A stretch of DNA of 64,000 nt from Lentinula raphanica (taxonomy: Eukaryota; Basidiomycota; Agaricomycetes; Agaricales; Omphalotaceae), in the NCBI GenBank assembly GCA_027919835.1, contig JANVFP010000043.1, positions 310,001 through 374,000 on the forward strand. Reading direction: 5' to 3'. The position numbers and the translations under genes were made by a program. Position 1 is the stretch's first letter. Every line of letters begins with the position of its first letter. Positions 1 to 12,905 of the stretch are shown here, piece by piece. The notes beneath the pieces are model-generated. The model did no database searches. It had not been told where the DNA came from and saw only the letters and a program-made list of their open reading frames with translations.

Positions 1-2569
1 AGAGATTTCTTGGGCGTGGTGGGCGGATCACCAGAGGTGGAAGAAGAAAGAGGGTCAAACTGAAGAGCTGGGGGTGGGTCTAGATGTGATTTATAATGGG
101 CCAGACTGGCGGAGGGACTCATATGTAGGCCTTTGTGCGACAGAGGCGTGCGCACAGGTGAAAGCTGGAGTGTCTGGCTCGGGGGAGGCGTAGACAGATT
201 ATCTCGAGGTGGCGGCGTGGACAATCGCATCGACCCTGCACCTCGTGTTCTTGACGCAGAAGAAGCCTTGTATTTACGAGCTTTGGTGGCCGTCTTTCTG
301 TTTGTAGGTGAAGGTGGCAACCGGTCAAACGGCTCCTAGATATTATGTGAATACATTGTGTACAGACGAATAGCAACGAATATTACTCACAGCTAACATG
401 GAAAAGCTTCTACTGCTTGCAGCGCCAGACGGGTTGTTGGTTTCATCTTCTGAATTGCCATCATAGTGGTCGAGAGCGGGTGCGGAGAAATTGAGTTTAC
501 CACCGAGCTTCGAGAGCTCCTTGGCTCTCGGTGAATCATCCCATGTGTAAACAGGCGTCAGTTTGGTGGAGGTTTTGGAGGAACTGAATAGATTCTGAGG
601 ACCTTCTTCCTCATCACTGTCTAGGCCAGCTACTGTAGCTGACGGCGCTAGACATAGTGGCTGTTCTACAATTCGTATGGGCGCTTCGAGGTCCAATTCG
701 CTGGTCGACAGCGGAGGACTCGAGGAACTACCATTAGGTATCAAATCTGGAATGGACGAAGTAGACGCAGAAGACGGGTCTGTATACTGTGATTCCAGTA
801 CAGAGGACGCCGGAGAGGAAGCCCGTATGCCATCGTCGCCGTCGAATTGAGAGGTTGCACGTGAATTAGAACGCGACGACAGATGGTCAGAGAATGGACG
901 AAAACCTGACTCCGCTGGCAGAGGTGGAAAGGTGATGTCGGAAGTTAAATTATGTGCCACAGAAACTTCCCGATACGGTTGAAGAGGAGGAGCAGGGCGG
1001 GTAGGTGGGAAGATAGTAGCTGCAGGAGCAATAGCGCGCTGATGCCCCTTGTCAGAGTCTTTGAAATTGGTATCTTTCTTGGCCCTCTTAGACTTGCGCT
1101 CAGCACTGCCTTCGCTATCTTCTGCCGGTTTTCGACCTCGTTTGTTCCTAGTGTCCGCTCCATTTTTGCCACCATTCATGTCTTTACAGAATTGCTTGCG
1201 GAATCCTCCACCTTTGAAGCATTCGAGATCTTCATCCCAGATTGCCCACTGTGTACGACCCAAGGCACGATCGCGTGTAACTTTGCGGAAACACGCTGTT
1301 GTACTCAGGACATGCCGAATGCTGTTCATCCAAGTAGTTTCTCCGCGTTTGAAAAACGGGTAAACGATAGTTATCCAATCATAGATTTCCTGCAAAGTCA
1401 AGCGGTGGTCCGAGGACGACAGGATCGCTTGACCGAGAAGAGCTGCGTAGGAAAGATCTGGCTTATTTGGTGAATAAGGTCCCGGGGGTAGAGTGTAAGG
1501 TAATTTTCCGTATGCTTCTTCCTCGGGAGGAGGTCCCATCGGACCTGGAGACGAAACAAGGTTGACGATAGGACGAATAGGAGACGATTGAAGGGAGTTG
1601 GGCGAGGGTGAAGATGGAGGAAGAGGAGACCGTTCTGAGACTTCGTTCAGAGTCTGAACTCGTCTGAGTTGAGGAGTAACTGGGGGACCAGAGGCACTAG
1701 CTTGGAGGGTTTGGAGAGCAGTGAGAGTAGCAAGGTCTGGTAAGGGATAATAAGGCTTCGGCTGCTGTGGTGCAAGATGCTGCGAGAGATCGGGTGTCTG
1801 GGCAGGCGATTCAACTTTGGGAACAATCTGTTGCAGATTAATTAACCACGGTGGCAACTAGGCATGTACACGGAAGCGCACCGTTTTTGATTGAGAGAGC
1901 GTGTGTTCTCTGTAATACCGCGACTGCTGAGGGGTTAGAGGCGGTGGTGATCGACGCTTCAAGATAACTCGTTAGATAAATTTCAGTGGATGTCATAGCA
2001 CGTAGACTTGCCTCTGTGGGTGCGCGAGTCATGGTTTCCACTCCACCCTTCATGTCCGTTTGGTCATCGTCGCGTCTTTGCAGAAGCGAGTCGATGACCA
2101 AACTACGAGTCGACGCGCTGCTTGGCGTCGGAGAGCCGCTAGACATAGCAGCCAATCGCTGGGAGTCTCTTTCCTTCCCTTTTCGCAGTCTCCTCTCTTT
2201 CCTCGCCTGTCGTTGACGTTCGATGATAACATCCATGCTGTCGACATGGCGATGAGGAAGCCCGTATTCTGGTTGCTCTGATTTCACAGGTGTCACGGGA
2301 GGCGACGCGTCTCTGAAGGAAATCGAGCTCGCACGAGACAGAGAGCGACCAGAGGTTGAGATTACGCTGTTCGACCTAGACATGGAGCTTATATGGGCTG
2401 AGCTGGTACTGTCGGCTCTACCCCGGAGGCCGACGCGTGAAGACTGGTAGCTTTCTGTCGTTAAAAATTGTCGCATTTCATCGCTACGTTGCTGAAGATC
2501 CTCTCTGGTAAGCCCGAGAGTGGTGAGCAGCTGAGATATGGGTGAATGGTGTCCGTCAGTGGTGGACAT
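1..2569 (-). CDS. Forkhead-domain transcription factor, C-terminus off window
   Basis: Sequence-specific nuclear transcription factor. Exon 1 (2569-1919) starts at the ATG of MSTTDGHH, encodes about 217 residues and is rich in Ser and Arg. An intron is placed at 1918-1828 (GTATTA..CAACAG, phase 0; this boundary is the least certain). Exon 2 (1827-391) carries the forkhead winged helix at about residues 340-430, from KPDLSYAALL through NSIRHVLS to GGGFRKQFC. It is followed by a basic stretch and a long Ser/Pro-rich tail. A clean intron at 390-336 (GTGAGT..CTAG) leads to exon 3, which stays open to base 1, so the protein is truncated by the window edge. No FHA domain is visible. The recognition helix has Val where the family usually has Asn (NSIRHNLS). 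The family call is firm; the orthologue is not settled. Confidence 0.9.
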
Positions 2570-2948
2570 GATTTGGAGGGTGGGTGAGACCCGCTGGAGC
2601 AAAACCCTTTATGTGCGAGAGATAGAGAGATAATAAAAAAGGGAGTGGTGAATGAGAGATACTCGCTCGCTGTCTGCCTCAGCGAGCAAGAAGGAAAATC
2701 GCAGATAGTGACGAAGGGGGAAAAGATGAGAAGAAGGTGAAAATGCAAATAAAGTGCCAATTTCAGATCAACAAACACTCCGACCGGCCACACCGCCCCG
2801 ATTTCAGTATTTAATTGTCTCATTGTCCCAAAGTCTTATTTTTTTACATAGATGTAGGTACTTTCTCCTGCTTTCCAGCTATCCTAGGGTACAAAGTCTG
2901 CAATTGTTATCAATTCACCCCTGTCAGTTTGAAGCCAAATCTCTAATT
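2570..2948. other. Intergenic spacer, forkhead promoter side
   Basis: This 379-bp spacer separates the ligase IV stop from the forkhead start; both genes are on the minus strand. It must hold the forkhead promoter and the ligase 3' end. A pyrimidine/purine-skewed stretch lies at about 2620-2750. No gene or clear repeat is seen. Confidence 0.6.
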
Positions 2949-5900
2949 TTATGCCAACCCTAACTCACCTTCCTCATTTAAAAGCGTAGCTTCATCGACG
3001 CAAGCTTGAACATAATCAGAAACGATCAGACGCCGGTGTTTTGGTCTATACCCCATTTCGTTTAGGAGCAGGAAGCAGAATAGAGAATGAAGAATACATA
3101 CATTGCCGTTCTCTTCATCAACTCCACACGACGACTCGTATCTCTCTTGTCGATCACAATGTGCGTCAGCTTAGGTTCATCCAAGCCGACTATTCGTCCT
3201 CCGTGCTCTATGATTACCTCCTTCACCTTATCGAGGCTGAAAGTTATTGCCTCAACTTCTCAATCTACACAAATGGGCCAAACTGTATCGCCTGACCTTT
3301 GATTGATTTCATGTTCGTATTTCGGTTTGAACACCATTCCCTGTCGTGCCGCGTTCTGCGGAGAATCAAGGTAAAAACATCTATAGGGCATGGTCAGTAT
3401 GACGCCCGCCAATCCTAGTACATAGATATTTAGATACTCACAGGTGTTTGAAGATGCTACCCGAATCATATTCCATGGCATCATCCTCTCCCATAGGAAT
3501 ACCTTTCTCCTGATATCAGTTGTCAATCTAACTCGTACAATTCGTTTTCCAGAAAGCGGAATACTTGCCATATCGACATCCTCATCTTTGATGTAGGGTA
3601 CTGAACTGTGGCTGTCTCCGTCCAACTTGACCCATTCATCATCATCATTGTCGTCAGCAATATCTTCACCAGCCACATCTGCATTATCAGAGTCATCCTC
3701 GGTTACAGAGTCGCTCTCAGTTTCCGAGTTGGGATCCTGGGCATCGGCTTTATCAACATGAAACCAATCCGCATGTTGGTCGTCATTCTCATACTCCTCT
3801 TTTACCTCAGCTTCCAGCGTTTGTGATCTACGCTCGGACTCAGCGTGAACAGCAGCACTGCTCGACTCTTTGACCTCGGTCATATCCTCATCCTGATCGT
3901 CGTCTCCGGAGTTTTCAGCCTCGTACCCATCCGGTTCTTCACGGGATTCAGAAGAGCCTATGAAATATCTTACAAAAAGGGTAATGTATGTTTGTCAGTT
4001 AGACGGAAATGAGTACACATCAAACAGACACACCTGGGCTTGAGGGGTGCCTTGTGTCCGAGGCTTACAGAGTCTGCAATCCATTCAGGTTTGAGGACGT
4101 CGTAGACTCCCTTCTCCATCACCACTTGCACGTCACGCGCTGAGTTATAATAGTAATGAGTTCAATGAGACGGAACAAACGAGAGCGAATAAACGCTTGC
4201 AGTCTCAATGAAACGTACGGATGCAATCTTCATGGCCTTTGTAAACTACGACTAGTTCTTTGGGCTGATGATTCGCTGCTATTTGGGCACGTTTACCACC
4301 GTTCTCATGGATGCTGGGTGAAGGGTAATCATCAAAACTGGGGACCCTCGGTATCAACAAAAACCGCACATTTTGACCAATTCATTTTTCTCAGTGTCTT
4401 TCGTCCGCTTATCAGTCATTACCACTGTACAGCAATTTATCAGTTTGAAGGATGAATAATCATCGTACATGCTGCAGGGCAACACACCAAATGTTAAACC
4501 CTCGAAGATGTCGGTCAAGATTCTGACATCCTTCAATTTCGGACCTTGAAAAGTTGGAAGAACTTCGATCTGTGTATCATCAACGAGGGCGCAGAATTTT
4601 GCAAGGGAACGGCCTACCTTCTTAGTGGTCGCCTTTCTTTTTTTCTTGGCCACGCTGTATTCGTTCATACGTCTCAGTGACCATGCGAAAGATGCAATAG
4701 ATATCGCATACCCCGTAGTGTCCTCCATTTTACGTTTCTTCTCAGAGCGGATAGATTCTAAAAGTTCTGTGGGAAGGACCGGATTTGGTGATCCATAATG
4801 GTTTAACTTGCACCGCCATAACTCACCGGATGCAGTCAACGTATCCGAGGCGTCAAGATCGTCTCTAATGATCAACGCTCGAGGGAAACGCATCGTGTAA
4901 CCGAGATGGTATTGGTCTGCAAGTGGTCATTAGTACTATCATAAAAATCCCCCGACAATACATACATACCAGAAGGAACTATCTCGGCCGCTTTAATCTT
5001 CAAGATGAATGAACTGAGATACGGAACCGTAAGATGCTTGAGGTAGCGGGCAGATGACCACGATCTCACTCTTCCGGGTCCAAATACATGTCTCCTTTAT
5101 CTTCCTGGCCCTTCTTGGAAGTCTGTAACCATTCAGGGGGATCCTTGGGATCTCTGACTTTCCATGGCTTGGACCGAATCCAAGCATAGTCTGCAAAAGA
5201 AAGACCTGTCCCGATACGGACAAACGTGCTGTATCTAAGAAAAACAAAATATGTCAATTGTCAATTGACACAGGCTGAGCCTGAAGTATTGATCTGACCG
5301 GTCTGCTCCATCTTCGTCATCTGCTCTCCTGTCATCTCTTACAGCACAAATGAGTGTGGAGACTCCTCCAGCGCGTGAGCCTGTGCCATAATTTCCGGCT
5401 GGAACAAACGATGAACACCGTGTCAACATTATTTTGAACGGCCGAGGACTAACCAACCACCAGTAGATCCACAGTCTCCCCCATGCCCTCCTGTAGGATA
5501 GAGATCGTCAGCAGCGCCACAAAATCAGGACGTGCTACGAAAACATACCATATACTCGGGTTTCACTTTAATCCAATCAGCGTTTCGACCGTTCAGTACG
5601 TACTTGGATCGTGGATGTTTAATGACAAGTCCTTCTCCCCGTGCAGCCATAACTTCTTCCATCCTCGCTTTGATGTCTTTCGAAGATCTGCCTTTGTATT
5701 CGGTAGCAAATTCGACACGACCTTGTATCTCCTTCAGACATGCACGCATGTTCTTCTTCCGGAAGGTGGTCGATTTTTCGAGAAGTGATTGACCGTTGAG
5801 GTAAAGCATATCGAATATTTTAACTGCGGGAAACAGATTAGTAGTTCGATAGAACTATGAACTATGAAAATTCAACACACAACAAGGTCTAGGGTTATTC

Positions 5901-7509
5901 TCCTTCTTCGATTTATCTAGTAAAGATGTCGGATATCTCGCTGCGAAATCTCAAGTAAGACCCACCTAGCGCAGCGGTTTTCAATGTCCCGAAAGGTAAA
6001 TTCCGTTCAGAGACCGGATCCCACACAAGCATCTCTCCATCCAAGATGATGCTAATCATACGAAGTCAGCGGATTGTGCTCACTCCGTAGGTGACAGCGC
6101 ATACGGACCTATCAACGCGGTCATCCATAGCATCGTCGAGGTGACGAGTCAAACTACCAGTGCCCCGATGTTTACCGTACAGATAAGTGTAGTCCTTGCC
6201 TTTACTGGACGAGTAGTAAGTAAAGTCAAGGTTGAGAAAGCGTGAAAGGCAATTCGAACCGGGAGCAATAGAAGTATTCATTGCCTCTTTTGTGTATCTG
6301 CATGCGTTCTCCGTCAAGTTTCTCTTCGATGAAGAACTCCGTCCCGCCCATCTCCTTAACAGTATGTTCAATCGATTTCGTCGGACGCTTACAGAGCATA
6401 GGCGTGAACGCCTGGAATAGTCGAACCGTCTTGTCCTAAATTCACTATGAGCGAGCCCGCGAAAAATGGATAGTTTGTGCTACCAACATCGGCATTGAGT
6501 CTGTGATCGGGATCGTAAAGCGTCCATGCAACTTTCTTCAGGTCAGAGCACGCATTGTACAAGTCTTGAGCGTCGGGATGAAAAACTGAAAAAACGGTAG
6601 TTTCCTTGACGGAGATCACCATGTCTAAGAGAACATGGCATGGGCATACGAGGAATTCGACATTGGTTAGATATACCTTTAAGAATAACGCGGATGATCC
6701 ATCTTTGTTCCTCTGCTGTAGCGCGATTATACACTCGTTGTAAAATCTTCATTTGTGCATCTCTTCAGCTTATTTTTAGCAGCGGGCAGAGTAAACGACA
6801 ACCAAAATACCTACTGTTTTCCCATGAGATTCGAGAGCTCGTCAAGCAGATCGTTGAGCTCTTGAATGTTCAAGGAACCTTCAACAACCGAGGATCGTTT
6901 GTGCACGACATCCCACAGGATACCTGAAAAATCACCAGCGGTAGAAGCTTTCTATACCAGGTATATCAGTCAAATTCCCTGTTGTGAAGGGATAGAATGT
7001 ACACTGTTCTGCGGCCTTTTCCAGTCTGTCAGTCTTTTGGCGTCATCGTGGTTCTTGTTTAAGGGGATAAGCTTGATATAAATCTTGGCTAGATTTTTCT
7101 CCTTCAAGCCATACACAGCACGGTCTCGGTCTTTCTGTCAACTCAGAACTGTCGTCAAGCAAAATCAGAATACGCCAGCTGATAAAAGAACATACCTGGG
7201 GTAAAATCAAACGAAGGACGGGGAATAGGTCGTCTCCGACTTCCGATCTCCAATGCTATACGAGGAATTGAGAATATCAGTATTCAGTATAACTGATTCG
7301 TTGTGTTGCAAAAGCCGAACATTGAACCATGCATGAAGGAGCTTCTTCCTTTTCTCTTGCTTTCTCTCAGTTTGCAATCGCTCGAACAGCCCGACAAGGG
7401 CACTGAATGGAGGGCTAGGACCTTTATCGTTTCGTGGCGCAGGAGGATAGGATGATTCGTCCGGCGGAGGAGAGCGAGACGGAATTGAAGGCGAGGGAGT
7501 AGGCTGCAT
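2949..7509 (-). CDS. LIG4: DNA ligase IV (non-homologous end joining)
   Basis: ATP-dependent ligase that seals double-strand breaks with its XRCC4/Lif1 partner in the nucleus. The start MQPTPSPSIP at 7509 leads into the ligase N-terminal domain (FERLQTERK, then after an intron EVGDDLFPVLRLILPQ). The adenylation motif EEKLDGERM is near 6310, with the catalytic lysine codon at 6319-6321. Motif III reads ILDGEMLVWD (about 6040) and motif V EGLVIKHPRSKYVLNG (about 5600). The C-terminus has two BRCT regions: one around GPKLKDVRILTDIFEGLTF and HENGGKRAQI (4550-4200), the second from FYLDSPQNAARQG through DEPKLTHIVIDKRD to VSDYVQACVDE (3370-2960). More than a dozen short introns interrupt it; those checked (for example 3101-3046 and the one splitting CSR/KGK near 6240) splice in frame. 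An acidic linker separates the two BRCT parts. The gene appears intact, about 1,000 residues. The kinase gene upstream is divergent. Confidence 0.95.
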
Positions 7510-7789
7510 GTTCTCTGGTGTCGGGAGCGCACAGCTAGCAGTTTAAGAAAGGACGACAACTTGGAACTTGCAAGTCCACTACAAAGAGGTCTTGGTTAAA
7601 GTCGTGGCAGATATTAGTACCACGTGATCCATGCGTCATGCTACACGACTTAGGTAATACAGCGGAAGCCAAGCGGTTCTTCCGAGGTTCTCTTCCCTCC
7701 ACAGTCACGACCCAAAATTTAAATTCAACTCTATCTACTATCGCCATTGTCTATCTACTCACTAACCCTACTATACACACTCTACTATC
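7510..7789. promoter_or_regulatory. Bidirectional promoter, LIG4 / Gin4-like kinase
   Basis: The 280 bp between the two divergent ATGs must carry both promoters. The kinase side has a pyrimidine-rich, CTATC-repeating leader just upstream of its ATG. No specific operator was recognised. Confidence 0.6.
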
Positions 7790-10434
7790 ATGGCTCTCGC
7801 TGATCTTCCTCGTGCCCCACGGAAGAACAACGATCCCAAACAACTAGGCTATTGGAAACTTGGAAGGATTTTAGGTCAAGGAGCTTCAGGTATACTCGCC
7901 CTTTCACGCTCAGTGGAACTATATACTCAGCATAATTGGATATAGGTCGTGTACGAATCGCGAGACACGCCAAGACTGGACAGATGGCCGCTATCAAAAT
8001 CATACCCAAGAACCTCTTGACCTCTCGTGCTGAAGGACTGAACTTTGCAGGAATAGACGCGGAACGACAAGAGCAGTCTCTCAGGAGAGAAGTCGTCTTG
8101 ATGAAGCTCATCGAACATCCAAACATCATGAAGCTCTATGATGTGTGGGATCTGCCAGATGAACTATTTCTCGTCCTCGAATACGTTCAAGGCGGTGAAC
8201 TTCTCGAACACCTTTCCAAAGCGGTAGAATCCGGTCAAAGGTCCATCCCTCTCACTCAAGCTCTTGCCTACTTTCAGCAAATCATCCTCGCTGTCAGCTA
8301 CTGCCATCGTTTCAATGTATCTCATCGAGATCTCAAGCTCGAGAATATCCTCGTCGATTCTGAGAACAACATCAAGATCGCCGATTTCGGTCTCGCAAGC
8401 TTCCAGCCAGATTCAATAGTCCGTACTGCATGCGGAAGTCTCCATTACTGTGCCCCCGAGGTTGTAACTGGCTATGGAAATTACAACGGTCCAATGGCCG
8501 ACGTCTGGTCTTGTGGAATCATCCTCTTCGCCTTATTGACATGTAGCCTTCCCTTCAATCCTGAGAATGACGATGACTTAAAGGAGGAAATTATACATGC
8601 GGCGGTACCATTCCCCCCTGATCTCGACGCAAATGCTCAAGATCTTATCTCAAAGATGCTAACGAAGGACGTTCAAGAACGAATCACGATGTCCGAAGTT
8701 CAACGGCATCCGTTCTTCTTGTCGGAAAAGCCCAAGATCATCTATGGTGGTATTCCTTCTTTAGAGAAACTTGCCGTACCGCTCAAGTCTGCTGATGACA
8801 TTGATCCTGAACTATTGCGAAGTCTTCGCACACTTTGGCGTGAGGCCTCTGATGAAGAGCTCAAGAACAGCCTTGTCAATCCTGATCGCAACTGGCAAAA
8901 AGGTGCATACTATCTACTGTTCGAGTATCGCAGGAAGAGGCTGGAGGAGTATGACGAGCAAGTTGCTGAAATAGAACGCAAGCGTACGCAGAAGGAAGCC
9001 AGGGCCCGAGCCGAGGCAAAACGTGCAGCCAAGTGTGTGACAAAGGAGACCCCCTCCCGCGGTGAACCTCCCACTCCCCATACAGCATGTCGCCGTGGGA
9101 GAAATCTGGAATCACCGTCACCTTCCTCTATCCCCAATCGAGACGGACCTCCAACGCCTCGTAGAGCCGCCCGAGGTGGGAGAGCTCGCGGACCAACTTC
9201 AGCCACATCGTCAGACGCCTCGTTCCTACCAACAGAGAGACCTTCGCACTTGGTCCCTTCTACATTCAGCGAAGATGAGATCCTACCTTCGCTCGGCGAA
9301 AACTCCGCTACGAGGCCACAGTCTGTTGTTCATACACCCTCAGCCCTGCCGCCTATCACCATTCCAGATACCGAAGATCCCAAAGTACAGGCCTTTTATA
9401 CGCAAGTCTTGGAGCACCTGTCCGTTTTACATGCCAGAACTGGGAGTCCTTCTCCTGTCAGTACCCACGCCTCATCCAACCCGCAAGGTGCCACTTCCCC
9501 CAGCCTCGCTCTCATGCAGGAGATCTTCGAAGATCGTACTATGCTTGGAGAGTTGGAAACACCAATCCAAACTCCCTTAGCTCCGCTCAACCTGAACCCT
9601 TTGACACGAGATCCTATCATTGACCCTTGTCCAGCTAGCCCCCCTATTTCCATCCGGTTTCCGACGAGACCTCTATCCTTGAAACGAAAAGAGACAATAC
9701 AACGTCCAAAACGACCGACAATCAACACTAAACTCGATTCGGGCGACAAGGAGAACAATCAATACCTCACACCCACTTGGGGGGAAACTAACATCGTGAA
9801 AAAGTCCTCCCTGCGCAAAGGCGGCCCACAGAACATGGATGGGAAACGCGTTCAAATTGTCGATCCAGGCTTCCTCCCGCCCGACAAACCTGCTAAGCTC
9901 AAGAAGAAGCGGAGCCTGCGTGGGACACCTTCATCATCACCTGCACCAAGCTCTGCTTCGTCTTTCCCTTGTTCCTCCTCACCCTTCTTATCCCCAATGT
10001 CAACTGGATCTGCTTGGTTTACGAACGTCTTTAGATTTTCACGACCAGAAGTTTTCACTCTACACTCGACTCATTCTGTGCACGTCACACGCAACGAATG
10101 CCGCAGGCTCTTGATGGGGATGGACGTGCGTGTGATACTGGAGGATGTAGAGGGTCTAGGGGTGTTGAAATGCAAGTTGGACGAGATCAGAGATCCAAAT
10201 GGAATAATGTCCGCCATGAAACCGGTCAAGTTCAAGGTTGATGTGAGGCAGATGGACAAGGAACCGTTCTTAATACTGATTCATGAGAAGGGGTCTGCAG
10301 AAACGTTTAGAGAGGTTTGCAAGCGTTTGCGAAGGGAATGGACGTTGGATCTTGTTGGGAGTGGTACTCCAGAACAGCTGCAACCCAGTCCTTCTCCGTT
10401 GGCTACACGACGAATGGAGCTCTTAGCTTCATGA
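7790..10434 (+). CDS. Gin4/Kcc4/Hsl1-like Ser/Thr protein kinase
   Basis: CAMK-type kinase of the Nim1/Gin4 group, which in yeasts couples septin organisation and morphogenesis to mitotic entry at the cell cortex. The ATG at 7790 begins MALADLPRAP. One intron (7890-7945) splits the glycine loop, giving GQGASGRV, and 862 residues result. Visible motifs are the ATP lysine in AAIKII (K51), catalytic HRDLKLEN (from residue 163), DFG (from 180) and APEVV. After the kinase domain comes a basic coiled segment (ERKRTQKEARARAEAKR) and a long Ser/Pro-rich disordered region. A C-terminal module at about 725-830 (starting near TNVFRFSRPEVFTL) resembles the membrane-binding KA1 domain of this group. Which of the Gin4, Kcc4 or Hsl1 functions applies cannot be decided from sequence alone. 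Confidence 0.92.
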
Positions 10435-10534
10435 GGATACTTTGTTCCACTTATGAAATCTAACGAAATGACTACGACCTTGTGTACATTATTATCATGG
10501 CAATTGACGTTCAATACATTCATTCTTACAGAGT

Positions 10535-11729
10535 TCAACGTGTCGACATAGTTCTCCCACTGTCTCAACAACAATCAGAAAACAACGAGATGAATGAAGC
10601 AAGGATTCACGTACGTGACAGTTTTCCTTTCGGTGACTACGACCTCCTGCTTCGCTCTGTTCAACACCTTCTGGAATTCAGCAACACGGAATCTCATCCT
10701 AGAGTGCATGTAGGCCTTGGAACATTTGATATGGTAGTGCAGGTAGTCACGGAATAACTGTATATGCGAAATAGTCGCAGAAGCGTTGGCAGGAGAAAAG
10801 TGTCGAGGGAAAAGAACGAAGGTGACATAACCGGTGTCCTCAGTGTTCCGCAGATCTCTGAGATGACGGATTTCCAAGGGAGGATCGCGGTTCGAGTAGA
10901 GGACTTGTGGTGCGTTCTGAATGGCGGGTTGCCGACGAGCATCGACGAATTCCTGTCAAAGGTGGCAGGATTAGTATATAGATAGGACCGTCATGGACAG
11001 GCTTCGTACTTGAAGGAAAACCTTTCCGTAGATCCTGTCGGTCTCGTCGCTGAATATCGTCGAAAAGATGACGGTCACTCTGTCCGGAGAGGCCTGGATA
11101 TATATAGCTTCTTCATCGCGGTAATGGATCTGCATCAATTCTCCTTGCCCTGTTCCAGCGGTCTCGAGTTGTTTTTGAGTTCTAAAGGCGGACTCGAAAG
11201 GAGCTGCGAGGGCGTTCCGCTTGAAGAGAGCGATAGATAGAATGAAAGCGTCCCGTTCCTCTGATTATGATGATTGAGCAATGAAAATCGTGCAGGGCCT
11301 GAACATTGAGCACGCACCAGTGGTTGCAGGAACCTGCTCCAAGTCGATTACTAGGCTGACACTATACTCTGGTTCAGGTTGAGGCTGCAATAAGGCTCCG
11401 TATTCGCGCTGTAATACATCTAAAGCTCCGTATTGCACAAGCTCATCCCAGCAGCGGATATGCATAGAGAGCAGAAGCAGGGTCTTGCGTTCAGGTGTAG
11501 AGAGATGGAATCGGACTCCATCGTAGTCGACGAATGCGACATCCAGTGATGAGGGCCTGATTGTACATAGATGAGTATTGTTAATGTTCTGGTCCAGAAT
11601 ATCGATGGGTTACTTCAAGACTTTTTCACCAAGGGTGGTCTGAATGACAACGTTGTGAGGCTGGAGTCCACTTTAAGTGAGTTGAGGGATCTAAGAGAGC
11701 ATACAAAAGTTTACCTCGAGCAAGATCAT
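10535..11729 (-). CDS. ARPC2: Arp2/3 complex subunit 2 (34-kDa subunit, ARPC2/Arc35)
   Basis: Structural subunit of the Arp2/3 actin-nucleating complex in the cytoplasm; it contacts the mother filament. It starts with MILLE at 11729, which an early intron then interrupts. Next come [15 protein letters not shown] and the stretch [18 protein letters not shown] followed by [18 protein letters not shown]. The C-terminal half has [31 protein letters not shown] and [12 protein letters not shown], all characteristic of the family. The last intron (donor GTACGT near 10610) leads to a short final exon ending TGRTMSTR, matching the usual C-terminal TGKTFSSR type. About 300-320 residues, the normal size. 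It is divergent from the cytidylyltransferase-like gene, with 293 bp between the starts. Confidence 0.94.
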
Positions 11730-12022
11730 GGTGTTGTGAAGTGAAGAGGGAATACACAGCCAAGCGCCGGCCTCAGTCTCTTCCACTCATACAATCGACA
11801 ACTTATTCTGACCAACGTCTTGCACAATCACTACCTTGTTCATTCACAAACTCATACTGTATCAAAGAACACGTCCGCCAACGGTGCCAAGTTCCAGCGC
11901 ACAGATGATTCCACATTTGGCAAACTTGCCGCGGCCAGGGTCAATTCTCATCACGAGCACCATCTTCTAGCTCCTGGTAAAACATGAGGCCTTTCCATTA
12001 AGCTCTCACCACCACCACTACC
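11730..12022. promoter_or_regulatory. Bidirectional promoter, ARPC2 / cytidylyltransferase-like gene
   Basis: This 293-bp divergent spacer has CACC repeats immediately before the plus-strand ATG (ACCATGG context). No individual factor site was assigned. Confidence 0.55.
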
Positions 12023-12905
12023 ATGGACGCGTCATCTATCCTCAGCGACGACCTCTCTGACTACGATGTTATCTCAGACCCTGGACGACAATCTCTAGAG
12101 TCTAGTATCGCTGACCTGAACACCCTTCCACTGCCTAGCGAACCAATTCCAATCCAAGAAGCCTACGATAGATTCGCTACAATCAGGCTCACTGCGAATG
12201 ATATACGAGTCAATACTCGCGCTAGCTTGGGGCTTCCTCCTGTTGTACAAAGTACATCTGCAGCATATAAGACGAGCCAAGGCCCGGGCGTTGATAACAG
12301 GACGAGGCGTGTTTATGTAGATGGGCTCTTTGATATGTTCAATGCGGGGTATGTATAGCATGATTCTGACTGGGTATTCAGGTCACTAAGTGAATGTGAT
12401 CACTGATTATAGCCACGCACTACAACTTCGTCAAGCAAAACTATCGTTTCCCTCCGTACATCTCATCGCAGGTGTTTTCTCGGACGAATTGTGCGAATGC
12501 TACGGGACCCCCACGGCTATTCCCCATCTCGAAAGGTGCGAGGTTCTTCGACATTGTAGATGGGTAGACGAGGTGCTGCCGGATGCTCCGTGGCAAATTG
12601 ACGAACAGTTCCTTCGTGAACGACATATTGACTATATCGTGGTCGAGGAAGGGGCGACAGTCGATCCAGCGTGTGACAAAGTCAGGCTGAAGGGTTATGA
12701 TGCCATGAAGAGAATCGGTAGGCGATATCCTTGTGCTAAACAGAGGGAAAGCTGACTATGAATAGGGAAAGTGATACCAACAAAACGGACCATTGGCATT
12801 ACCGTCGTGACTCCAGCCTCTTTTCCAGCTCCTGGTACTCCTAGATCTCCTCCCACTGCTCCTCTGCTTTCAGACGAGACCCCCGAACCGCTTGTAGAAT
12901 TCTAG
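12023..12905 (+). CDS. Choline-phosphate cytidylyltransferase-like protein, probable pseudoenzyme
   Basis: Member of the nucleotidyltransferase family that makes CDP-choline in the Kennedy pathway. Three exons (12023-12348, 12413-12717, 12766-12905) give 256 residues in one frame. The core reads VYVDGLFDMF, then AGHALQLRQAK, HCRWVDEVLPDAPWQ and IDYIVVEEG. Two signature motifs are altered. The HxGH nucleotide-binding motif is NAGH, with Asn for the first His and the intron splitting the Gly codon. The usual RTEGISTS motif reads RTIGITVV. The normal VAHDD-type segment is IVVEEG. The C-terminal lipid-binding helix of classical enzymes is missing and is replaced by a short Pro-rich tail. It therefore looks like an expressed but catalytically weakened or non-catalytic paralogue. 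Family membership is firm; loss of activity is inference. Confidence 0.85.

Noticed and set aside
952..1473. 173-codon plus-strand open frame
   Set aside because: Opposite-strand shadow of the forkhead exon; no family resemblance and the forkhead frame explains the sequence.
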